From an uncultured Lachnospiraceae bacterium (lineage in GTDB: Bacteria; Bacillota; Clostridia; Lachnospirales; Lachnospiraceae), in NCBI GenBank assembly GCA_951801955.1, contig CATOOV010000019.1, positions 1 through 53,069 on the forward strand: DNA of 53,069 nucleotides, written 5' to 3'. This document shows, in pieces, positions 42,496 through 49,393 of this stretch (position 1 is the stretch's first letter; each line of letters opens with the position of its first letter). The notes under the pieces are model-generated. The model searched no databases, was not told where the DNA came from, and saw only the letters and a list, made by a program, of their open reading frames with translations. Made by a program: the position numbers and the translations under genes.

Positions 42496-43765
42496 TACGC
42501 CTACCATTATTCGTTTCCCATTTGAGAAGCTGATGTGGGAGCACAGGAATATGTCTTTGGTTCGTCTGAATCTGGGTGAAGCAGTTGTGCCGGAGGAATT
42601 TGGGGGACGGGCGGTTGGCATCAATGAGGATCTGCATTATTTGTCTCCGGCGCTGACAGACCATGGGGCATATTTCATGGGATTAATCGGGCATTCAGAC
42701 GGCAAGACAATGGCGTATTCAGAAGAATTGGCGGATGCTTTTACCGATACGGTGATAAAGCGGAAGCCGGATGCCCTGATACTTACCGGTGATCTGACTT
42801 TCAATGGGGCGAAAAAGAGCCATGAAGATTTAACAGAGAAACTGAGGAAAATAGAAGAAGCAGGAATACCAGTACTTGTGCTTTCAGGAAACCATGATTT
42901 GAATAATAGAAATGCCGCATCTTTTTCACAGGACGGTTATGAACTTGCAGAAAGTATTTCAGAGGCTGGATTTGAAGAAATGTATGCATCATTTGGATTT
43001 GCGGATGCATACTCGCGGGACAGGGCATCTTCCAGCTACATATGGGAACTTGTTCCCGGGCTGCGGTTACTGATGGTGGATGTAAATGGGGGAAAACCGG
43101 GAAGTGTGCCAGAAGAAACCCTGCAATGGATGAAGGAGCAGCTAAGGGATGCACAGGAACATGGCAGCCGGGTTCTTGCATTCAGCCACCAGAACCTGCT
43201 GAAACACAGCTTGTTTGAGACGGGATATGTGATAGAAAACGGCAAAGATGTTCTTAGGCTTTACAGTAATTATAGCGTGATTGCAAACTTTACGGGGCAT
43301 CTCCATATACAACATATGGAAGAACAAGGGGGTTTTTATGAGGTGGCAACTTCTGCCCTGTCTGTTTCGCCTAACCAGTATGCAGACATTGGTCTGAAAA
43401 AAGGAGAGCTTTTTTATGAGACAAGTCCTGTCCTGGTAGCTGCGTGGGCAGAGGAGAATCATTGTACTTCAAAAGAATTGCTGGAATTTGATACATATGC
43501 GAAGGAATTCTTTTTGGCTTCTAGCTATGAACAGGCAAAGGCAGAGCTGTACGGTTTGCAAGATAATGAAAAGAAGGGTGTTATGGCAGAGTATTTCGCA
43601 GAGGTAAACTATGCTTATTTTTCGGGACATTTGGAGCAGGCAAGACAGAATAGGGAATTGCTGAATGCATGGAAAAAGTCGGCGTCGTTTATTGGCGGGT
43701 ATCTTGACAGTATTTCAGGGGAGCCTCGTGGGAATCAAAATATTTTGAAATTGGAACTGCCATAA
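42461..43765 (+). CDS. Chimeric ORF: sirtuin C-terminal fragment fused to a metallophosphoesterase
   Basis: The first about 55 codons (LLLELGAGFNTPTIIRFPFE, MSLVRLNLGEAVVPEEFGG) match the end of SIR2-family proteins of the macrodomain-linked SirTM type. From about residue 57 the protein is a calcineurin-like phosphoesterase with every metal motif: DLHYLS (DxH), LTGDLTFNG, LSGNHDLNN, FSHQNLLKHS and GHLHIQH. Such phosphoesterases normally start with a signal peptide or lipobox just before the DxH motif; here it is replaced by the sirtuin piece, so the enzyme would stay in the cytoplasm. The frame starts at a TTG (42461); internal ATGs at 42533 and 42551 (GGGAG upstream of the latter) are alternatives. 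Whether it is translated is unknown. The macrodomain gene follows 42 nt later. Confidence 0.7.
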   Translation: MFLLLELGAGFNTPTIIRFPFEKLMWEHRNMSLVRLNLGEAVVPEEFGGRAVGINEDLHYLSPALTDHGAYFMGLIGHSDGKTMAYSEELADAFTDTVIKRKPDALILTGDLTFNGAKKSHEDLTEKLRKIEEAGIPVLVLSGNHDLNNRNAASFSQDGYELAESISEAGFEEMYASFGFADAYSRDRASSSYIWELVPGLRLLMVDVNGGKPGSVPEETLQWMKEQLRDAQEHGSRVLAFSHQNLLKHSLFETGYVIENGKDVLRLYSNYSVIANFTGHLHIQHMEEQGGFYEVATSALSVSPNQYADIGLKKGELFYETSPVLVAAWAEENHCTSKELLEFDTYAKEFFLASSYEQAKAELYGLQDNEKKGVMAEYFAEVNYAYFSGHLEQARQNRELLNAWKKSASFIGGYLDSISGEPRGNQNILKLELP

Positions 43766-43807
43766 ATGCAGGCGGAATCAATGGTTTCAGGAAAGGAATT
43801 TTTCAAT

Positions 43808-44560
43808 ATGGCACAGAATGGGGAACAGGAAAAAAGACTGGATTATCTGCTGGAACAGTTTAAGGAGGATTCCGTGCAGTATAAGGAGTTGGAGGTGGGA
43901 GATAGCTATGATGAGAAGAGAATGGCACTCCGCTCCCTTATGAATATCCGCATGCCGCGTTACATGCCGGATGACGTGCTGAAGGTACAGGACGATTTTT
44001 TGACGGAGGAGGCCAAGGAAAAAGGAATTGTTATACTGACAGATATTCCTACCGTAGAGGAGCAGTATGGCAGTAAAAATCCATACGCAGATAAACTGTC
44101 TGTCTGGCAGGGGGATATCACAAGGCTGGAAGTGGGGGCAATTGTGAATGCTGCCAATTCACAGATGTTAGGATGTTTTGTTCCCTGTCACAGATGTATT
44201 GACAATGCCATTCACAGCGCGGCAGGGATGCAGCTTCGGGAAGAATGCAGCCATATCATGAGCCGAAGACGGTTGAGGTATGGTATAAATTATGAGGAAC
44301 CAACAGGCACGGCCACTTTGACGAAAGCATATAATCTTCCCTGCGAGTATGTAATTCACACCGTAGGACCGATTGTATATAACAGGCTGAGTGAGAGCCT
44401 TTGCCGGGACTTGAAAAACTGTTATGAAAATGTTCTGAAATTTTTATGGCGGCTAAAATTTAAGTACACGAAAGGAACGGTTTTTTATCAAAGTATTTAT
44501 ACGTTCAGACGGGGAGGCAAGAAGGATGAAATATGCAGGGAGGATTACAGAATTTGCTAG
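43808..44560 (+). CDS. Zinc-macrodomain ADP-ribosylhydrolase, C-terminally truncated
   Basis: Related to the protein-ADP-ribose hydrolases encoded with SirTM sirtuins. The helical N-terminal extension (RLDYLLEQFKEDS, MNIRMPRYMPDDVLKVQDDF) is complete. The macrodomain starts with WQGDITRLEVGAIVNAANSQ and has the zinc-site GCFVPCHRCIDNAIHSAAG and YVIHTVGPIVYN. After KNCYENVLKF (about residue 217) the homology stops, and the last 33 residues (LWRLKFKYTKGT...) are unrelated. The missing part should carry the second substrate loop (STG-F-FP type) and last strands, so activity is doubtful. The ATG at 43808 follows GGAAAGGA; an earlier ATG at 43766 directly abuts the upstream stop. Confidence 0.75.
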   Translation: MAQNGEQEKRLDYLLEQFKEDSVQYKELEVGDSYDEKRMALRSLMNIRMPRYMPDDVLKVQDDFLTEEAKEKGIVILTDIPTVEEQYGSKNPYADKLSVWQGDITRLEVGAIVNAANSQMLGCFVPCHRCIDNAIHSAAGMQLREECSHIMSRRRLRYGINYEEPTGTATLTKAYNLPCEYVIHTVGPIVYNRLSESLCRDLKNCYENVLKFLWRLKFKYTKGTVFYQSIYTFRRGGKKDEICREDYRIC

Positions 44561-44662
44561 TTTTATGGCTTGGATTTTATATTGCATGTCGTACTTTCGT
44601 TGTTTTTTGCTAACCTGGTTGCCTCCTTGAAGGCTTCAAGGTTGAATAGCTGAAACTTTTAC

Positions 44663-44691
44663 TTGACATTTTTGTATGACAAAAATATAAT
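44663..44691 (+). promoter_or_regulatory. Consensus promoter of the ribbon-helix-helix gene
   Basis: A perfect TTGACA (44663-44668) and a perfect TATAAT (44686-44691) are separated by exactly 17 nt. It is the strongest promoter sequence in the window. Confidence 0.9.
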
Positions 44692-44698
44692 AGTCATA
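44675..44698. promoter_or_regulatory. Candidate operator overlapping the -10 box
   Basis: TATGAC (44675-44680) and its complement GTCATA (44693-44698) are spaced by 12 nt and bracket the -10 box. The position suits autorepression by the ribbon-helix-helix protein encoded 15 nt downstream; this link is inferred. Confidence 0.55.
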
Positions 44699-44712
44699 AG
44701 GAGGGATGCGTA

Positions 44713-44886
44713 ATGGCGAAAGCAGGAAGACCAAAGGCTGACGTTACCAAAGAAAAAGTTGTTAGCGTTAGAATGAAGCCAGAGGACTATGAGAAATTAA
44801 AAGAATATGCGGATTCTTCTGAAATGACTGTTACTGAAGTGGTGCAGAAAGGTATTTCAATTATCTTGGATCAAGAGACACGCTGA
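44713..44886 (+). CDS. Ribbon-helix-helix (CopG/Arc-type) DNA-binding protein
   Basis: Small protein of 57 residues: MAKAGRPKADVTKEKVVSVR, then MKPEDYEKLKEYADSSEMTV and TEVVQKGISIILDQETR. The basic N-terminus, a VVSVRM beta strand, and two helices split by a turn fit the ribbon-helix-helix fold. AAGGAGGG lies upstream of the ATG, behind a consensus promoter. Such proteins occur as plasmid or integrative-element regulators and as antitoxins. No intact toxin partner follows; the next frame overlaps by one base and is broken by repeat B. Confidence 0.85.
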   Translation: MAKAGRPKADVTKEKVVSVRMKPEDYEKLKEYADSSEMTVTEVVQKGISIILDQETR

Positions 44887-45020
44887 TGGATTCTCTCCTT
44901 GGCAATGGAAGGAGGAATACATATGTCATGTTTGACCGTTATATGCCAACAAAAAGTGAGTTGAGGGTATCTGCTAGAGCCAATCCAGCTAACGGTGTTA
45001 TCCAGTTGTTAAATAAGAAA
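44886..45020 (+). pseudogene. Small ORF broken by a family B repeat
   Basis: An ATG at 44886 overlaps the stop of the ribbon-helix-helix gene by one base. The frame reads MDSLLGNGRRNTYVMFDRYM and PTKSELRVSARANPANGVIQ, then LLNKK before it enters the family B element at 45021 and runs on through it to 45167. Tight overlap suggests a former partner gene whose 3' part was replaced. The family is not recognised. Confidence 0.45.
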
Positions 45021-45170
45021 ACCCAAAGGGCACTTACCCTCGCGGCTGTCTACACTCCGTTTCGGTCCATGCTTCACATGCACCACTGGCGCATAGCACC
45101 GTCAAATATCCATGCAAGCATGTCTATTTTCCTAAGTGCCCTTTGGTTACATTGCTCGCGGGAATAAATA
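45021..45170 (-). repeat. Dispersed repeat family B, full 128-bp element plus prefix, inverted
   Basis: The ends are ACCCAAAGGGCACTTA (45021) and TAAGTGCCCTTTGG (about 45133-45146). Outside the right end lies the conserved family prefix (TACATTGCTCGCGGGAATAA). It has the same length as the element at 38748-38875. It separates the broken small ORF from the recombinase remnant. Confidence 0.85.
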
Positions 45171-45176
45171 CAAACG

Positions 45177-45464
45177 TTGTTCCAAGTGTTAAGGACAGAA
45201 GAATTTCTAAATGTTCTGATGACAGAAATGGAAACTGTACACAACCGGGTGATATTCTCCATCCATGGCTCAGACCGACATTTCCCAAACATCGTGTTTG
45301 GATTTTGTGCGAGATTGTGTGAAGCGGATGTGAATATCAAAGTAATCCAGTCTATCATGGGGCATAAGGATATTCAGATAATAATAGATATTTATGCTGA
45401 AGCAACCGAGGATAAGAAAAAGAATTCCATAGAACAGGTTTTTAATCAAATCAAGATATTTTAA
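45177..45464 (+). pseudogene. Decayed tyrosine recombinase (integrase) C-terminus
   Basis: The frame encodes CARLCEADVNIKVIQSIMGH, then KDIQIIIDIYAEATEDKKKN. This is the C-terminal signature of phage and conjugative-transposon integrases (RLCE..VNIKVIQ..MGH.DI...DIY). The preceding segment (HFPNIVFGF) is where R-H-x-x-F should be, and the catalytic Arg and His are gone. The final catalytic Tyr survives in DIYAEAT. With no N-terminal domains it cannot be active. It marks the island as once mobile. Confidence 0.7.
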
Positions 45465-45687
45465 TTTAGCATTGAGTGCAAAAGTTTCCTTAGGAGGAAC
45501 TTTGAGATGGCATAAAGGTCGGAGTCTAATATAAAAGGTTAGTCCAATATAAAATGAGCTAGTCCAACAAAACTCCAACAAATGATCTTTGCGTAGTAAA
45601 ACATAATACTCAATAATAGAATTTTGAAAAAGTGGAAAAATCAAGTAATACACAATCATACAACGTAATACTCGATTTGATGTCATT

Positions 45688-45875
45688 ATGGAGGAAAAGC
45701 AGTCGATCGTGGTACTTGGCGCTGGAGCCTCCATAAAATATGTCTATGAATCAGAAGAAGGCGCAGGAGTCCGTGTTAGGCGGACAGAAAATGTAAAAGA
45801 CATCACAAATTATTTAGAACGGGGGAGGAAATGATAGAGCGGAAACGGGAAAGCATGGAACAGTTTATAAGATAA
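45688..45875 (+). pseudogene. Second, decayed copy of the hemZ 3' end
   Basis: The sequence encodes MEEKQSIVVLGAGASIKYVY and later ENVKDITNYLER, then after a one-base frameshift GEEMIERKRESMEQFIR and a stop. The intact hemZ has MEEKQSIVALGAGSISKKVY, ENVKDVAQYIER and GEMIERKKHL at the same spacing. The copy lies about 4.4 kb downstream, directly before hisS. It either came with the island or is the original 3' end displaced when the island entered. Confidence 0.8.
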
Positions 45876-45938
45876 TGTCTGTAAAAGTAGAAAAAGAAGA
45901 CGTAGTAAATAACAGAATAGGAAATGGAGGAATCAGTG

Positions 45939-47201
45939 ATGGCATTGGCGAAGAAGCCTGTAAATGGCATGAAAGATATTTTACCGGAGGAAATGCAGGT
46001 TCGGGATTATGTGATGAATGTGATTAAGGAAACATACCGCAGTTTTGGGTTTACGCCCATTGAGACGCCTTGCATGGAAAATATTGGAAATCTCAGCAGC
46101 AAGCAGGGTGGGGAAAATGAAAAATTAATTTTTAAAGTATTGAAACGGGGGGAGAAATTAAATTTAGAGACGGCAAAAGAGGAAGCAGACGTGGTAGACT
46201 TTGGGATGCGTTATGACCTGACAGTTCCCCTTGCACGTTTCTATTCCAACAATTCAAATAACCTGCCTTCCCCATTTAAGGCATTGCAGATGGGAAATGT
46301 GTGGCGTGCGGACCGCCCGCAGAGAGGCAGATACCGCCAATTTATGCAATGTGATATTGATATTTTAGGGGAACCCACCAATCTCGCAGAGATTGAATTG
46401 ATACTTGCAACCACCACCACACTTGGAAAGCTTGGATTTCAAAATTTCCAGATCCGAATCAATGAGCGGAGAATTTTGAAAGCCATGGCTGCCTACAGTG
46501 GATTTTTGGAGGAAGCTTGGGATTCGGTGTTTATTACTTTAGATAAAATGGACAAGATTGGTCTGGAGGGCGTGGCAAAAGAGCTGGAAGAAAGTGGGTT
46601 TGAGAAGGAGTCCATAGAAAAATACCTTGACTTATTTCGGAAGATGGAAGGGAAAGAGGATGTGGCAGAAGGCATTTCTTACCTGGCAGAAACTTTGGGT
46701 GATTTCCTGGAAAAAGAGGCTGCGGACAGTTTAAAAGAAATTGCATCTTGTGTCAATGATACCAAGGAGGCAGAGTTTGCATTGGTATTTGATCCTACGC
46801 TGGTGCGTGGCATGTCTTATTATACAGGAACGATATTTGAAATTGCCATGCCGGAATTTGGCGGAAGCTGCGGCGGCGGTGGACGCTATGACAAAATGAT
46901 TGGAAAATTTACAGGAAAGGATATCCCGGCATGTGGATTTTCCATTGGGTTTGAGCGCATTATTTTGTTGCTCTTGGAGAGTGGTTTTCAAGTGCCAGGA
47001 CAGTCTGAAAAGATTGCATACTTGATCGAGAAAAATTATCCAGCCGAGAAAATGGCACAGGTGGTTCGGCAGGCACAAAATGAGCGAAAAAATGGCAAAC
47101 AGGTTTTGGTGGCACGCATGAATAAAAATAAAAAGTTCCAAAAAGAAAAATTAACTGCAGAAGGATATACGGAATTTAAGGAATTTTTTAATCGTGATTA
47201 G
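45939..47201 (+). CDS. hisS: Histidine--tRNA ligase
   Basis: Charges tRNA-His. The 420 residues are full length. Class II motif 1 lies near FTPIETPCMENIGNL, and motif 2 around GNVWRADRPQRGRYRQFMQC. The histidine-specific segments are RYDLTVPLARF, VRGMSYYTGTIFEI and GGGGRYDKM, and motif 3 is CGFSIGFERII. A C-terminal anticodon-binding domain follows (about 325-420). The ATG at 45939 has GGAGG 8 nt upstream; the ATG at 45924 is part of that ribosome site. It forms an operon with aspS 23 nt downstream. Confidence 0.96.
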   Translation: MALAKKPVNGMKDILPEEMQVRDYVMNVIKETYRSFGFTPIETPCMENIGNLSSKQGGENEKLIFKVLKRGEKLNLETAKEEADVVDFGMRYDLTVPLARFYSNNSNNLPSPFKALQMGNVWRADRPQRGRYRQFMQCDIDILGEPTNLAEIELILATTTTLGKLGFQNFQIRINERRILKAMAAYSGFLEEAWDSVFITLDKMDKIGLEGVAKELEESGFEKESIEKYLDLFRKMEGKEDVAEGISYLAETLGDFLEKEAADSLKEIASCVNDTKEAEFALVFDPTLVRGMSYYTGTIFEIAMPEFGGSCGGGGRYDKMIGKFTGKDIPACGFSIGFERIILLLLESGFQVPGQSEKIAYLIEKNYPAEKMAQVVRQAQNERKNGKQVLVARMNKNKKFQKEKLTAEGYTEFKEFFNRD

Positions 47202-47224
47202 GATTGGATAAGGAGGAAATTAAT

Positions 47225-49033
47225 ATGGCTGAATCAATGAAGGGGCTGCATAGGACCCATAGATGTACAGAAGTTTCAAATTCTGATATTGGCGAAACGG
47301 TTACTGTTATGGGCTGGGTGCAAAAGAGAAGGAATTTAGGGAGTTTGATATTTATCGATTTGAGAGACCGTTCTGGTCTTCTTCAGATTGTGTTTGACGA
47401 ACCGAAAGTGGGAAGCGAAGGGTTTGCCAAAGCAGAGACTTTGAGAAGTGAATTTGTAGTGGCAGTGACAGGAACCGTACAGAAGAGAACTGCGGCGGTA
47501 AATGAAAACCTTAAAACGGGAGACATTGAAGTAATTGCTGCAAACATCCGCGTGTTGTCAGAGTCTGAGACGCCGCCATTCCCCATTGAAGAAAATTCTC
47601 TGACAAAGGAGGATATGCGCCTTCGCTATCGTTATCTGGATTTAAGGAGACCCGATATTCAGCGGAACCTGATGATGAAAAGCAAAGTGTCTATGCTGCT
47701 GCGAAGATTTATGGAACAAGAAGGGTTTCTGGAAATTGAAACGCCCATCTTGACGAAATCTACGCCGGAAGGAGCGAGGGATTATTTGGTGCCAAGCCGT
47801 GTGCACCCTGGGAACTTTTATGCGCTTCCCCAGTCCCCCCAATTGTTTAAACAGCTTTTGATGTGCTCTGGTTATGACAGGTATTTCCAGATTGCCAGAT
47901 GTTTTCGGGATGAAGATTTACGTGCAGACCGTCAGCCAGAGTTTACCCAGGCAGATATGGAGCTGTCTTTTGTGGATGTGGATGACGTGATTGATGTCAA
48001 TGAGCGGCTGCTGCAATATGTATTCAAGGAAGCCGTGGGGGTTGACGTTTCTCTTCCCATTCCAAGGATGACCTGGCAGGAGGCAATGGACCGATATGGC
48101 TCTGATAAGCCGGATACCCGTTTTGGCATTGAACTGGTAAACGTATCTGGGACGGTTTCGGACTGTGGGTTTGGCGTATTTACTGGAGCGTTGGAACAGG
48201 GCGGTTCTGTCCGTGGAATTAATGTGAAGGGGCAGGGAGCCATGCCGCGCAAAAAAATAGATAAGCTGGTAGAATTTGCAAAAGGGTATGGGGCAAAAGG
48301 GCTTGCCTATCTTGCAGTCAATGAAGATGGGACATATAAATCTTCTTTTGCAAAGTTTTTGACAGAAGATGAATTAATGGCCTTGGTTGAAAAAATGAAG
48401 GGAGAGCCAGGAGATTTGCTGTTGTTTGCAGCAGATAAAAATAAGATTGTTTGGGAGGTATTAGGAGGGCTTCGATTGGAACTTGGAAAACAATTGGAGT
48501 TGATTGACAAAGACCAATACAATTTCCTGTGGATTACAGATTTCCCGCTACTGGAGTGGTCAGAAGAAGAAAATCGTTTTGTTGCCATGCATCATCCGTT
48601 CACTATGCCAATGGAAGAAGACTGGGACAAAATTGATTCCGATCCTGGGGCTGTGCGTGCCAAAGCATACGATATTGTGTTAAATGGCACAGAATTAGGC
48701 GGAGGTTCTGTCCGTATCCATCAGGATGATATTCAGGAGAAAATGCTGAAAGTATTGGGATTTACAAAAGAACAGGCTTATGAACAGTTTGGATTTTTAC
48801 TGAATGCATTTAAATATGGGGTTCCGCCCCATGCAGGGCTTGCTTATGGCTTGGACCGTATGGTGATGCTTATGATGCAGTGTGAATCTATCCGGGATGT
48901 GATTGCATTTCCAAAAGTAAAGGATGCTTCCTGCCTTATGACGGAAGCGCCAAATACAGTAGATGAAAAACAGTTGGAGGAATTGGCTTTGCTGATTAAC
49001 ACAGCAGAAGACTCTTCATGTGACGGAAAATAA
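47225..49033 (+). CDS. aspS: Aspartate--tRNA ligase
   Basis: Charges tRNA-Asp (or also tRNA-Asn if non-discriminating; a separate asnS at 1627 makes that less needed). The 602 residues contain an OB-fold N-terminal domain (about 15-105; VMGWVQKRRNLGSLIFIDLR), the catalytic core with motif 2 CFRDEDLRADRQPEFTQAD, the bacterial GAD insertion (about 285-420), and motif 3 with GLAYGLDRMVMLM. The ATG at 47225 has AGGAGG 8 nt upstream; the in-frame start at 47204 lacks one. The hisS-aspS pair is the usual Firmicute arrangement. Confidence 0.97.
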   Translation: MAESMKGLHRTHRCTEVSNSDIGETVTVMGWVQKRRNLGSLIFIDLRDRSGLLQIVFDEPKVGSEGFAKAETLRSEFVVAVTGTVQKRTAAVNENLKTGDIEVIAANIRVLSESETPPFPIEENSLTKEDMRLRYRYLDLRRPDIQRNLMMKSKVSMLLRRFMEQEGFLEIETPILTKSTPEGARDYLVPSRVHPGNFYALPQSPQLFKQLLMCSGYDRYFQIARCFRDEDLRADRQPEFTQADMELSFVDVDDVIDVNERLLQYVFKEAVGVDVSLPIPRMTWQEAMDRYGSDKPDTRFGIELVNVSGTVSDCGFGVFTGALEQGGSVRGINVKGQGAMPRKKIDKLVEFAKGYGAKGLAYLAVNEDGTYKSSFAKFLTEDELMALVEKMKGEPGDLLLFAADKNKIVWEVLGGLRLELGKQLELIDKDQYNFLWITDFPLLEWSEEENRFVAMHHPFTMPMEEDWDKIDSDPGAVRAKAYDIVLNGTELGGGSVRIHQDDIQEKMLKVLGFTKEQAYEQFGFLLNAFKYGVPPHAGLAYGLDRMVMLMMQCESIRDVIAFPKVKDASCLMTEAPNTVDEKQLEELALLINTAEDSSCDGK

Positions 49034-49068
49034 TATTGTGAATATGAAATGAAAAAGTTATGATAAAG

Positions 49069-49122
49069 ATCTGCCGCTTGAAAAGTAAACAAAACTGGCA
49101 GTAAAAAGAGTGGCAGATTTTT
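49069..49122 (+). terminator. Probable terminator after aspS
   Basis: ATCTGCC (49069-49075) pairs with GGCAGAT (49112-49118) across a 36-nt loop, followed by TTTT. The loop is long, so the call is moderate. The rest of the gap to 49393 holds an in-frame extension of the rloA-like frame from 49175 with no family resemblance. Confidence 0.5.
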
Positions 49123-49393
49123 AAAGAAAAATAATTTCAGAAGAAGTTTATAAAAATTTCTAACTTGTCCTAACGTGTATTCCAAAATGCAATGTGGCAT
49201 ATATTTTAAAAGCGAAATGAAAACAACGATAGCTTTGGGGAGATTGTCATCAAACGAAAATCATTTCTGCGATAATAATCCTGGCTTTGGCAATAATAGA
49301 ATCGAAGAGCCATCTGTTTTTTCAGATATCAAAACAAAGTATGGGATACTGGCTGGAAGAACTGAAAATAATTTAGTAAAGGAGGGAGTTCTC

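Noticed and set aside
45177..45464. The frame considered as an intact small integrase gene
   Set aside because: It lacks the N-terminal domains and the catalytic Arg-His segment, so it is a remnant.
45470..45690. Region before hisS considered as a T-box leader
   Set aside because: A hairpin (AAAGTT..AACTTT) is present, but I see no T-box consensus (TGGNACCGCG) or specifier stem.
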